From: Streptomyces sp. NBC_00285 | GTDB taxonomy: Bacteria; Actinomycetota; Actinomycetes; Streptomycetales; Streptomycetaceae | NCBI RefSeq assembly: GCF_036174265.1 | Contig: NZ_CP108055.1 | Coordinates: 4,650,001-4,714,000 of the forward strand | DNA length: 64,000 nt | Direction: 5' to 3' | Shown here: one piece after another, positions 34,332-42,700 of the stretch | Layout of the letters: every line of letters begins with the position of its first letter | How positions within the stretch are numbered: position 1 is the first letter of the stretch | Translations under genes and position numbers: made by a program | Notes under the pieces: model-generated | Told to the model about the DNA's origin: nothing | The model's database searches: none | Seen by the model: the letters and a program-made list of their open reading frames with translations, nothing else

Positions 34332-34807
34332 CGTCGGCTCCAGTCGCCCGACTTGCCGCCCGTCTTCTCCTCGACCCGTACGTCCGTGATGACCGCTCCC
34401 TTGTCGACCGCCTTGACCATGTCGATCACGGTGAGCGCGGCGACGGAGACCGCGGTGAGGGCCTCCATCTCGACGCCCGTGCGGTCCGTGGTCTTCACGG
34501 TGGCCAGGATCTCCACGGCGTCGTCCGCTACCGACAGGTCCAGTTTCACACCGGACACCGACAACGGGTGACAGAGCGGGATGAGGTCAGGGGTGCGTTT
34601 GGCGCCCATGATGCCGGCGATCCGCGCGGTGGCCAGGGCGTCGCCCTTGGGCACGCCCTCACCGCGCAGCAGCTCGATCACTCGGGGCGACACGAGGACA
34701 CGTCCACTGGCACGCGCGGTGCGTGCGGTGACGTCCTTGCCGGATACGTCGACCATGCGGGCGGCGCCCGCCTCGTCGATGTGGGTCAGTCGGTCCTGCG
34801 TACTCAT
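34328..34807 (-). CDS. moaC: cyclic pyranopterin monophosphate synthase MoaC
   Basis: MoaC converts the 3',8-cyclo-GTP made by MoaA into cPMP, the first molybdopterin precursor. The 159-residue protein has the characteristic MVDVSGKDVTARTARA, GIMGAKRTPDLIPLCHPL and DRTGVEMEALTAVSVAALTVYD-like motifs (here VIDMVKAVDKG). ATG at 34807. It lies between moeA and mogA. Confidence 0.95.
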   Translation of the reverse strand: MSTQDRLTHIDEAGAARMVDVSGKDVTARTARASGRVLVSPRVIELLRGEGVPKGDALATARIAGIMGAKRTPDLIPLCHPLSVSGVKLDLSVADDAVEILATVKTTDRTGVEMEALTAVSVAALTVIDMVKAVDKGAVITDVRVEEKTGGKSGDWSRR

Positions 34808-34869
34808 GGTTGTGCGGCGCTCCCGGTCCGGGCTGTTGTGCGCGACACGGTACCGCCAACCAGGAGTGC

Positions 34870-36192
34870 TCAGCCGAGCAGGACCACTTCGACCTCGGTG
34901 CCGGGCGCCACGGACTCCGTGTCCTCCGGTACGACGATCAGCGCGTCCGCCAGCGCGAGGGCGGCGACCAGGTGGGATCCGGCACCGCCGACGGGGCTGA
35001 CCGCGCCGTCGGCGTACGTGCCGCGCAGGAACTGCCGACGTCCCTTGGGCGAGGTCAGCGCCCTGTCCGCGGTCAGGGTCGCCCTGGTCGTGGGCCGGTG
35101 GACGTCGTCGAGGCCCATGAGGGCGCGGATGGCGGGCCGGACGAACAGCTCGAAGGAGACGTACGACGAGACCGGGTTGCCGGGCAGGGCCAGCAGTGGG
35201 ATGTGGTCGGGGCCGATGGAGCCGAAGCCCTGGGGCTTGCCGGGCTGCATGGCGAGCTTGCGGAAGTCGACACCGCTGCCCGGTTCGTCCTCGTCGTCGA
35301 CGTGCGACAGCGCCTCCTTGACGACGTCGTACGCCCCGACGCTCACGCCGCCCGTGGTGACCATGAGGTCGGCGCGGACGAGCTGGTCCTCGATGGTGGA
35401 GCGCAGGGTCTCCGCGTCGTCGGCGACGGCGCCCACGCGGTAGGCGATGGCGCCGGCGTCCCGGGCGGCCGCGGTGAGGGCGAAGCTGTTGGAGTCGTAG
35501 ATCTCGCCGCTGCCGAGGCTTTCGCCGGGCTGGACGAGTTCGCTGCCGGTGGACATGACGACCACACGCGGGCGTGGGCGCACGCGTACGCTGCCGCGGC
35601 CGATCGCGGCGAGCAGGGCGATCTGCGGCGGGCCGAGGACGGTGCCGGCGTCCAGGGCGCGGTCGCCAGCCCGTACGTCGCTGCCCTTGGCGCGCACGTG
35701 CGCGCGTGCTTCGGCGGGCCGGTACACGTGCACCTGTCCCTCGGCGCCCTCGGGGGCGAGGCTGCGGGCGCGCATGCCGGTCACCGGGCCCTCGCCGAGG
35801 CCTCCGTCGGTCCACTCGACGGGGACGACGGTCTCGGCGCCGGGCGGCAGCGGGGCGCCGGTCATGATGCGGGCGGCCTGTCCGGGGCCGACGTGCAGCA
35901 GTTCGGCATGGCCCGCCGCGACATCCCCGACGACGTCCAGGACGGCCGGGAACTCCTCGCTCGCGCCCGCCACGTCGGTGACCCGGACCGCGTACCCGTC
36001 CATGGAGCTGTTGTCGAACGGCGGCAGTGACACCGGGACCGTGATGTCCTCGACCAGGACGCAGCCCTGGGCGTCGAGCAGTTGCAGCTCGATGGGTTCG
36101 AGGGGGCGGACCGTCGCGAGGATGTCGTCCAGGTGCTCGTCCACCGACCAGAGGTGGTCCTGGTCGGCGGGGCGGGTCACGGCGCTGCTCAA
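34870..36192 (-). CDS. moeA: molybdopterin molybdotransferase MoeA / gephyrin-like Glp
   Basis: MoeA inserts molybdate into adenylylated molybdopterin. In corynebacteria a MoeA-like protein, Glp, also links FtsZ to the receptor GlpR. The 440-residue protein has domains in order: LWSVDEHLDDIL N-terminus, PPFDNSSMDGYAV, RIMTGAPLPPGAETVV, STGSELVQPGESLGSGEIYDSN, VTTGGVSVGAYDVVKE and ALPGNPVSSYVSFELFVRP. The start is TTG at 36192 with GAGGAG in the end of galU; GTG at 36180 is an alternative. With sepX/glpR about 2 kb downstream, a divisome role is plausible besides cofactor synthesis. Confidence 0.92.
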   Translation of the reverse strand: MSSAVTRPADQDHLWSVDEHLDDILATVRPLEPIELQLLDAQGCVLVEDITVPVSLPPFDNSSMDGYAVRVTDVAGASEEFPAVLDVVGDVAAGHAELLHVGPGQAARIMTGAPLPPGAETVVPVEWTDGGLGEGPVTGMRARSLAPEGAEGQVHVYRPAEARAHVRAKGSDVRAGDRALDAGTVLGPPQIALLAAIGRGSVRVRPRPRVVVMSTGSELVQPGESLGSGEIYDSNSFALTAAARDAGAIAYRVGAVADDAETLRSTIEDQLVRADLMVTTGGVSVGAYDVVKEALSHVDDEDEPGSGVDFRKLAMQPGKPQGFGSIGPDHIPLLALPGNPVSSYVSFELFVRPAIRALMGLDDVHRPTTRATLTADRALTSPKGRRQFLRGTYADGAVSPVGGAGSHLVAALALADALIVVPEDTESVAPGTEVEVVLLG

Positions 36193-36196
36193 CTCG

Positions 36197-37099
36197 CTAC
36201 ATCTCCTCGGCTACGAAACTGCGAAGCCAGGTCCGGAAGTCCGGTCCCAGGTCTTCACGTTCGCACGCGAGTCTGACAATGGCACGCAGATAGTCGCCGC
36301 GGTCTCCGGTGTCATAGCGGCGGCCCTTGAAGACGACGCCGTGCACCGGGCCGCCGACCTTCTCGTCCTGGGCGAGCTGCTGGAGGGCGTCGGTGAGCTG
36401 GATCTCGTTGCCGCGGCCCGGCTCGGTCTTGCGCAGTATCTCGAAGATGTGCGGGTCGAGGACGTAGCGGCCGATGACCGCGTAGTTCGACGGGGCGTCG
36501 GCGGCTTCCGGCTTCTCGACGAGGCCGCTGACCTTGACGACGTCGCCGTCGTCGGTCTCCTCGACGACGGCGCAGCCGTAGAGGTGGATCTGCTCGGGCG
36601 CGACCTCCATCAGCGCGATGACGCTGCCCCCGTGCTGCCCCTGTACCTCGATCATCCGCTGGAGCAGCGGGTCGCGGGCGTCGATCAGGTCGTCGCCGAG
36701 GAGGACGGCGAAGGGCTCGTCGCCGACGTGGGGGGCCGCGCACAGGACGGCGTGGCCGAGGCCTCGGGGGTCGCCCTGGCGGACGTAGTGCATGGTGGCG
36801 AGGTCGCTGGACTCCTGGACCTTGGCGAGCCGGCTGCGGTCGCCCTTCTTCTGGAGGGCGGACTCGAGCTCGTAGTTGCGGTCGAAGTGGTCCTCCAGGG
36901 GGCGCTTGTTGCGGCCCGTGATCATGAGGACGTCATCGAGGCCCGCCGAGACGGCCTCCTCGACCACGTACTGGATCGCCGGCTTGTCGACGACCGGCAG
37001 CATCTCCTTGGGAGTGGCCTTGGTTGCCGGCAGGAAACGAGTGCCGAGCCCTGCTGCCGGGATGACAGCCTTGCTGATCCGAGGGTGCGACTGAGTCAT
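36197..37099 (-). CDS. galU: UTP-glucose-1-phosphate uridylyltransferase GalU
   Basis: GalU makes UDP-glucose for wall polymers, trehalose and exopolysaccharide. The 300-residue product shows the nucleotide-binding AVIPAAGLGTRFLPATKATPKEMLPV, GQ/RGDPRGLGHAVLCA, LLGDDLID, VSGLVEKP and the YDTGDRGDYLRA C-terminal motif. ATG at 37099. Only 4 bp separate it from the moeA TTG start, and its last codons provide that gene's SD. Confidence 0.95.
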   Translation of the reverse strand: MTQSHPRISKAVIPAAGLGTRFLPATKATPKEMLPVVDKPAIQYVVEEAVSAGLDDVLMITGRNKRPLEDHFDRNYELESALQKKGDRSRLAKVQESSDLATMHYVRQGDPRGLGHAVLCAAPHVGDEPFAVLLGDDLIDARDPLLQRMIEVQGQHGGSVIALMEVAPEQIHLYGCAVVEETDDGDVVKVSGLVEKPEAADAPSNYAVIGRYVLDPHIFEILRKTEPGRGNEIQLTDALQQLAQDEKVGGPVHGVVFKGRRYDTGDRGDYLRAIVRLACEREDLGPDFRTWLRSFVAEEM

Positions 37100-37182
37100 G
37101 TCCGCACCCTATCCGGAGCCTTTGCGTGGAATCTGTGGGTCCGGTTAATAAGCTCTTATATGAGCGCATTGAAAGGGTACGG

Positions 37183-37815
37183 GTGGAGACTTCGAGTCAC
37201 GCCGGACGTCCGGCCGATCCTGACAAGCGAACGTTGCGGCGAGACTACCTGGCCGTGAGGAACAGGTTGACGGCCGATGACGTGCGGGAAGGGGCTGCCG
37301 CGCTCGCCCGCAGGGCACTCGGTCTGCCCGAGCTGGCGGCTGCGGGCACGGTGGCCGCGTATGTCTCGGTGGGGGGCGAGCCCGGCACGCTGGTGCTCCT
37401 GGACGCGCTGCGCGAGCGGGGCGTGCGCGTGCTGCTCCCGGCGCTTCTGCCGGACAACGATCTGGACTGGGGCGTCTACACGGGCGAGGGCTCTCTTACG
37501 CGTGTCCGGCACGGCGGGAAAATGGCTCTTTTCGAGCCCTCCGGCGAGCGACTGGGCCCGGACGCCGTGACCGGCGCCGACGCCGTGCTGCTGCCCGGTC
37601 TGGCGGTGGACGGGCGCGGGATGCGACTGGGGCGCGGCGGAGGGTCGTACGACCGGGTGCTCGCCCGTCTGGAGCGGGCGGGGGCCCGACCGGCGCTGGT
37701 GGTGCTCCTGTACGACTCCGAGGTCGTCGCGCGGGTACCGGAGGAGGCGCACGACCGGCCGGTGCACGCGGTGGTGACGCCGTCGGGCGTGCGTCGCTTC
37801 CGCCGTCCGGCATGA
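37183..37815 (+). CDS. 5-formyltetrahydrofolate cyclo-ligase
   Basis: The enzyme converts 5-formyl-THF to 5,10-methenyl-THF using ATP, returning folate to the one-carbon pool. The 210-residue product has KRTLRRDYLAVRN at the N-terminus, LLPGLAVDGRGMRLGRGGGSYDRVL (substrate/ATP loop) and the C-terminal PVHAVVTPSGVRRF. GTG at 37183 follows AAAGGG at 7 nt; starting at 37126 would add 19 residues. It diverges from galU. Confidence 0.93.
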   Translation: METSSHAGRPADPDKRTLRRDYLAVRNRLTADDVREGAAALARRALGLPELAAAGTVAAYVSVGGEPGTLVLLDALRERGVRVLLPALLPDNDLDWGVYTGEGSLTRVRHGGKMALFEPSGERLGPDAVTGADAVLLPGLAVDGRGMRLGRGGGSYDRVLARLERAGARPALVVLLYDSEVVARVPEEAHDRPVHAVVTPSGVRRFRRPA

Positions 37816-37818
37816 GGT

Positions 37819-37850
37819 AGGGGCTCTCCACACGCGCGTGGAGAGCCCCT
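37819..37850. terminator. bidirectional terminator hairpin
   Basis: Arms 37819-37831 and 37838-37850 pair perfectly over 13 bp (AGGGGCTCTCCAC) with a 6-nt loop. It starts 3 bp after the cyclo-ligase stop and faces the end of the convergent penicillin acylase gene. Confidence 0.8.
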
Positions 37851-37881
37851 GCCGTCGAAGACCCGGTCTACCGCGGGATGT

Positions 37882-40692
37882 TCACGGTTTCAGGACCAGC
37901 GTGTCGCTCGTGCTCTTGTCGACGGCGTCCTTCGAGAAGGACCAGTCCAGCAGTTCGCCCTTGGCCCACTTGCCGGTCTGGTCGGTGTAGTGCGCGCTGT
38001 AGGCGTGCCCCGAGGCGCCGGTGAGGTTGATCCACTTCGACTTGTCGAGGTCGCCGAGGTTGACCACCATGCGCATCGACGGCACCCAGACGACGCCGTA
38101 GCCGCCCGCCGCGTTCCAGCCGGTCGCGTTGACCGTCGCCTCGCCGCCGCTGAGCTTCCAGGGGCCGCGGTTGAGCATGTACTTCAGGAAGCCGGGGCCG
38201 TCGATGCCCAGGGTCTGGTTCTTCAGGAACAGGCGGTGCAGCCGGCCCCAGCTCCAGGTGTCGATGTCCTTGCCGAGCTTGGCGGTCAGCTCCCAGCGGG
38301 CGTCGATCATGGCGCGCTTGAACAACTCGTCGCGGTTGACGGCCTTGGGGCGGTCACCCACGCCCGCCGGTGTCTTCCACCAGTCGCTGTTCTCGTCGTC
38401 CATGAGGGTGCGCACGACCTCGAACCAGCGGTCACCGCCGTCGGGCTGCGCCTGGTCGGCATCGCGCTGGCCGCACTCGCGGACCTTGTCCGTCTCGTCC
38501 ACGGGCCCGGTGGTGTCGATCGGGTCGACCCACACGCACTGCCCCTTGACCCGCAGCTCCTTGGGCAGTTTGTTGCCGAAGGCCAGCTTGAGGATGTTGC
38601 GCCAGACGGCGTTGAAGTAGGCGGCCGCCGCCGAGTCGGCGTCCTGGGTGTAGTCCCAGCCCTCCAGCAGTTCCTGCGCCTGGCGGACGTCCTTGTCCTT
38701 GACGTCGATCTTCAGCAGCTTGGGCACGAGCAGCTTGGCGATCTCGCTGCTGTTGTCGAGCTGCATCTGACGCATGTCGTCGGTGGAGATCTTGCCGCCG
38801 CCCTTGATCTTCTGTGCGATCAGGTCGGTGATGCGCTGGCTGCGGGCGCCGTAGCCCCAGTCCGTGGTGAGCGTGTAGGGGTACTTGGCCTTGTCGACGA
38901 CGGCCTGGTTGGCGGTGACGATGTAGCCGCGTGAGGGGTTGTACTCGTAGGGCAGCTCGTCCTGCTTGATGTACTTGCCGGTCCACGTGTACTTGGGGTC
39001 CCAGCCGGGGGCCGGGATGGCGCCGGTGTCGCCCTTGGCGCGGATCGGGATGCGGCCGGGCAGGGTGTAGCCGATGTTCTCGGCGTCCGCGTAGACGAGG
39101 TTCTGCGAGGGCACGTCGAACAGGGCCGCCGCCGCGCGGAAGTCGCTCCAGTTCGACGCCTTGTCCATCGCGAACACGGCGTCCATGGAGGTGCCGGGGT
39201 CGAGCGCGGTCCAGCGCAGGGCGACGCCGTAGCCGTCACCGCGGTCGGGGGCCGCGTTGTCGACGGTGGCCTTCTTGCCGACCTTCACCAGCTCGTCGTA
39301 GCGGTCGGACAGCAGGGGGCCGTTGTTCGTCTCACGGACGACGATCTTCTTGGCGTCCCCGCCGGCGACCTTGATGGTCTCCTCGCGCGTGGTGAACGGC
39401 TTGGTCGTGCCGTCGTAGAGGTAGCCGTCGCCGGAGAGCTTCTCCAGGTAGAGGTCGGTGACGTCGACGCCGGAGTTGGTCATGCCCCAGGCGATCTTCC
39501 CGTTGTGGCCGATGACCACGCCGGGCATGCCCGCGAAGGTGTAGCCGGTGACGTCGTACTGGCACTTGCTGGAGACGGCCCGGCAGTGCAGGCCCATCTG
39601 ATACCAGACGGACGGCAGCGAGGGCGACAGGTGCGGGTCGTTGGCCAGCAGCGGGCTGCCGGTGATGGTGTGCGAGCCCGCGACGACCCAGGAGTTCGAG
39701 CCGATGCCCTGGCCGTTGACGCCGACGGCCGTGGGGACGTCGTCCAGGACCTTGTAGAGGCCCGAGAGCTGGCTCTGGAGGGCCGCGGAGGCCGTCGTCG
39801 AGGTCGAGGAGGAGGACGAGGCCGACGTGCCCGTGGTGCCCGACGTGGAGGTGCCCGTGCCCGAGGTGCCCGTGCCGGACAGGCCGCTGTCCTCCGAGCT
39901 GCCGTCCTGCTCGAACGTCCCGGTCAGCTCGCTGTACTGGCCCTCCTGGACGATGGCCTGGTTGCGGCTGTACGGGTAGTCCGGGTACAGGTCGGCGATC
40001 TGCTTCGGGCCGAGACGGCTGGTCATCAGGGCGCGGTCGATCTCGTCCTGCATGTTGCTGCGCAGGTCCCAGGCCATCGCCTTCAGCCACGAGACCGAGT
40101 CGACCGGGGTCCACTGCTCGGGCTTGTAGTCGTTCTTGAAGCCGAGCGCCGCGTACTCCAGGGAGATGTCCTTGCCGCTCTTGCCCTGGAGGTAGGCGTT
40201 GACCCCCTTGGCATACGCCTGGAGGTACTTCTTGGTGGAGGCCGACAGCTTGGTGTCGTACTCCTTCTTCGCGACCCGGTCCCAGCCGAGCGTGCGCAGG
40301 AACTCGTCGTCGTCGACCTGCCCCTTGCCGAACATCTCCGACAGGCGCCCGGAGGTCATGTGCCGGCGCACGTCCATCTCGTAGAAACGGTCCTGCGCCT
40401 GCACATAGCCCTGTGCCATGAACAGGTCCGCGTCCGAGGAGGCGTAGATCTGCGGGATGCCGTAGCTGTCACGCTTGACGTCCACGGGGCCCGACAGGCC
40501 TGCGAGCTCGATCGAGCCCTTGGTCTGCGGGAGGGACGCGCGGACGGTGCTCACCGACCAGTATCCGCCGTAGGCGATGCCACCGATGATGGCCAGTACG
40601 AGGACGAGAACGATCAGACGACCTCTGCGCCCCTTCTTCCTGCCGGACTTGCCGGGCTGCTGACCCGATGAGGCGGTGGTGGTGGGGGGCAT
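37882..40692 (-). CDS. penicillin acylase family protein (Ntn hydrolase)
   Basis: These enzymes hydrolyse amides such as beta-lactam side chains or acyl-homoserine lactones; the substrate here is unknown. The 936-residue product has a membrane anchor (~residues 24-47), an alpha-chain region with QGYVQAQDRFYEMDVRRHMTSGRLSE (split by family consensus), then a Ser/Thr/Gly low-complexity linker. The self-cleavage site is G331-S332, giving a beta chain beginning SNSWVVAGSHT. LANDPHL, GMPGVVIGHNGKIAWGMTN and the terminal GASGHAYSAHYTDQ are also family features. ATG at 40692; a longer reading adds 22 residues. Confidence 0.9.
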   Translation of the reverse strand: MPPTTTASSGQQPGKSGRKKGRRGRLIVLVLVLAIIGGIAYGGYWSVSTVRASLPQTKGSIELAGLSGPVDVKRDSYGIPQIYASSDADLFMAQGYVQAQDRFYEMDVRRHMTSGRLSEMFGKGQVDDDEFLRTLGWDRVAKKEYDTKLSASTKKYLQAYAKGVNAYLQGKSGKDISLEYAALGFKNDYKPEQWTPVDSVSWLKAMAWDLRSNMQDEIDRALMTSRLGPKQIADLYPDYPYSRNQAIVQEGQYSELTGTFEQDGSSEDSGLSGTGTSGTGTSTSGTTGTSASSSSSTSTTASAALQSQLSGLYKVLDDVPTAVGVNGQGIGSNSWVVAGSHTITGSPLLANDPHLSPSLPSVWYQMGLHCRAVSSKCQYDVTGYTFAGMPGVVIGHNGKIAWGMTNSGVDVTDLYLEKLSGDGYLYDGTTKPFTTREETIKVAGGDAKKIVVRETNNGPLLSDRYDELVKVGKKATVDNAAPDRGDGYGVALRWTALDPGTSMDAVFAMDKASNWSDFRAAAALFDVPSQNLVYADAENIGYTLPGRIPIRAKGDTGAIPAPGWDPKYTWTGKYIKQDELPYEYNPSRGYIVTANQAVVDKAKYPYTLTTDWGYGARSQRITDLIAQKIKGGGKISTDDMRQMQLDNSSEIAKLLVPKLLKIDVKDKDVRQAQELLEGWDYTQDADSAAAAYFNAVWRNILKLAFGNKLPKELRVKGQCVWVDPIDTTGPVDETDKVRECGQRDADQAQPDGGDRWFEVVRTLMDDENSDWWKTPAGVGDRPKAVNRDELFKRAMIDARWELTAKLGKDIDTWSWGRLHRLFLKNQTLGIDGPGFLKYMLNRGPWKLSGGEATVNATGWNAAGGYGVVWVPSMRMVVNLGDLDKSKWINLTGASGHAYSAHYTDQTGKWAKGELLDWSFSKDAVDKSTSDTLVLKP

Positions 40693-40838
40693 CGCTGTCC
40701 TTGCTGTCCTAACGCTAGCGGCAGGGCGGGCTGTGCTTTCGACTGAGCGCTGGAGCAACCATAGGCGCAGGGCCCGGCGCCACTTGACGCGGTGTCGGGT
40801 ACGGGCACGGGCGAGCGTTCGATCTTGCCTCCCCGAGC

Positions 40839-40871
40839 GTCAAGAAATCGTCAAGAGTTAGGTAAGGTAAC
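40839..40871 (+). promoter_or_regulatory. three consecutive 11-bp direct-repeat units upstream of the antiporter gene
   Basis: Units GTCAAGAAATC, GTCAAGAGTTA and GGTAAGGTAAC follow each other without gaps. The first two share GTCAAGA; the third is looser. Eleven-base direct repeats are the usual form of OmpR/PhoP-type response-regulator sites in Streptomyces, though this sequence is not the PHO-box consensus. They lie in the 271-bp divergent gap between the penicillin acylase and antiporter genes, which otherwise shows no gene. Confidence 0.35.
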
Positions 40872-40963
40872 GAAGTACTTGGATGCGGAGTCCCGTCGCT
40901 TCGTGTCCTATGTACGTGAGCTCACACGCGCGTATGCCGGTGAGCCAGGGAAGGGAACGGCCG

Positions 40964-42469
40964 CTGACTGTCCACCACCTCAACCAGCTCCTGCTCGTCT
41001 GCTCGCTCGTACTGCTCGTCGCTGTGGCAGCGGTCCGGATCTCCTCGCGCAGCGGGCTCCCCAGCCTGCTCGTGTACCTGGGGATCGGCATCGCCATGGG
41101 CCAGGACGGCGTCGGCGACATCCACTTCGACAACGCCGAACTGACCCAGGTCATCGGGTACGCGGCCCTGGTCGTGATCCTGGCCGAGGGCGGCCTCGGC
41201 ACGAAGTGGAAGGAGATCAAGCCGGCCCTGCCGGCCGCCACCGCGCTGGCACTGGCCGGGGTCGCGGTGAGCGTCGGGGTCACGGCGACGGCTGCGCACT
41301 ACCTGATCGGGCTCGAGTGGCGCCAGGCGCTCATCATCGGGGCGGTCGTGTCCTCGACGGACGCGGCGGCGGTCTTCTCGGTGCTGCGCAAGATCCCCCT
41401 CCCCACGCGCGTGACGGGCACACTGGAGGCCGAGTCCGGCTTCAACGACGCCCCGGTGGTCATCCTCGTCGTCGCCTTCTCCCAGGCCGGACCGGTCGAT
41501 CACTGGTACGCGCTGATCGGCGAGATAACCCTGGAGCTGGCCATCGGCGCGGCCGTCGGCATCGCGGTGGGCTGGCTCGGCTCCTGGGGCCTTCGGCACG
41601 TCGCCCTGCCGGCCTCCGGCCTCTACCCGATCGCGGTCATGGCGATCGCCGTCACCGCGTACGCGGCGGGTGCGCTGGCCCACGGAAGCGGCTTCCTCGC
41701 CGTCTACCTCGCCTCCATGGCGATGGGCAACGCCAAACTGCCGCACTGGCCCGCCACGCGGGGCTTCGCCGACGGGCTCGGCTGGATCGCCCAGATCGGC
41801 ATGTTCGTCCTGCTCGGCCTGCTGGTCAGCCCGCACGAACTCGGCGACGACGTGCTGCCCGGACTCGTCATCGGGCTGGTGCTGACCATGGTCGCGCGGC
41901 CCCTGAGCGTCTTCCTGTGCCTGACGCCGTTCCGGGTCCCCTGGCAGGAGCAGACCCTCATGTCCTGGGCCGGACTGCGCGGCGCCGTGCCCATCATCCT
42001 GGCGACGATCCCCATGGTGAGCGGCGTCGAGGGCAGCCGCCGCGTCTTCAACATCGTCTTCGTCCTGGTCGTCGTCTACACCCTCGTCCAGGGTCCGACG
42101 CTGCCCTGGCTGGCGCGCAAGCTGCGGCTGGGCGGGGACCCCGAGGCCGCCGACCTCGGCATCGAGTCGGCGCCCCTGGAGCGGCTGCGCGGACATCTGC
42201 TGTCCGTCGCGATCCCCGAGGGGTCCCGGATGCACGGCGTCGAGGTCAACGAGCTGCGGCTGCCCGCCGGGGCCGCGGTCACCCTGGTCGTACGCGACGA
42301 AGAATCGTTCGTTCCGCTGCCCACGACGGTGCTGCGGCGCGGTGACGAACTCCTGGTCGTCGCCACCGACCCGGTCCGCGACGCCGCGGAACGGCGGCTG
42401 CGCGCGGTGGGCAACGGCGGCAAGCTGGCCGGATGGCTGGGCACGGGCGGGATCGGCGGCAGTCGCTGA
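40964..42469 (+). CDS. potassium/proton antiporter (CPA1 family) with C-terminal RCK_C domain, probable CTG start
   Basis: This membrane antiporter exchanges K+ (or Na+) for H+. The 501-residue product has 12-13 hydrophobic segments over residues 5-400, with the CPA motifs AEGGLGTKWKEIK, VSSTDAAAVFSVLRK and LEAESGFNDAPVV. A TrkA-C/RCK_C regulatory domain (LLSVAIPEGSRMHGVEVNELRLPAGAAV in part) ends the protein. The expected N-terminus TVHHLNQLLLVCSLVLL is preceded by CTG at 40964, with GGGAAGGGA 8-9 nt upstream. Upstream ATG 40934 and GTG 40940 lack an SD. The start call is therefore CTG, by inference. Confidence 0.87.
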   Translation: MTVHHLNQLLLVCSLVLLVAVAAVRISSRSGLPSLLVYLGIGIAMGQDGVGDIHFDNAELTQVIGYAALVVILAEGGLGTKWKEIKPALPAATALALAGVAVSVGVTATAAHYLIGLEWRQALIIGAVVSSTDAAAVFSVLRKIPLPTRVTGTLEAESGFNDAPVVILVVAFSQAGPVDHWYALIGEITLELAIGAAVGIAVGWLGSWGLRHVALPASGLYPIAVMAIAVTAYAAGALAHGSGFLAVYLASMAMGNAKLPHWPATRGFADGLGWIAQIGMFVLLGLLVSPHELGDDVLPGLVIGLVLTMVARPLSVFLCLTPFRVPWQEQTLMSWAGLRGAVPIILATIPMVSGVEGSRRVFNIVFVLVVVYTLVQGPTLPWLARKLRLGGDPEAADLGIESAPLERLRGHLLSVAIPEGSRMHGVEVNELRLPAGAAVTLVVRDEESFVPLPTTVLRRGDELLVVATDPVRDAAERRLRAVGNGGKLAGWLGTGGIGGSR

Positions 42470-42700
42470 GAGTGGCCCGGGAGACCGGTTGTTACAGGTG
42501 CGTTTCGCGCTCCCTGTACGATGAAGGCAACCCTTGATCGAACCAACTCTGCCTGACGCAGAGCTGGCGCGACCGTATGGCGGCCGAGACGTCCCTGAGC
42601 AGTGACCTTCGGCATCTACCGCAGTCCGCGCAAGAGGACAGCTCTCGGCGCCATCCCTTCCGAGGGGAACCGCGCTACCAGGCGGCAGAAAGGCACGGCC

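Noticed and set aside
42521..42556. Tiny reading frame ATGAAGGCAACC... (11 codons) before the MFS gene
   Set aside because: Too short to support, and no clear SD; it could be a leader peptide but nothing links it to regulation.
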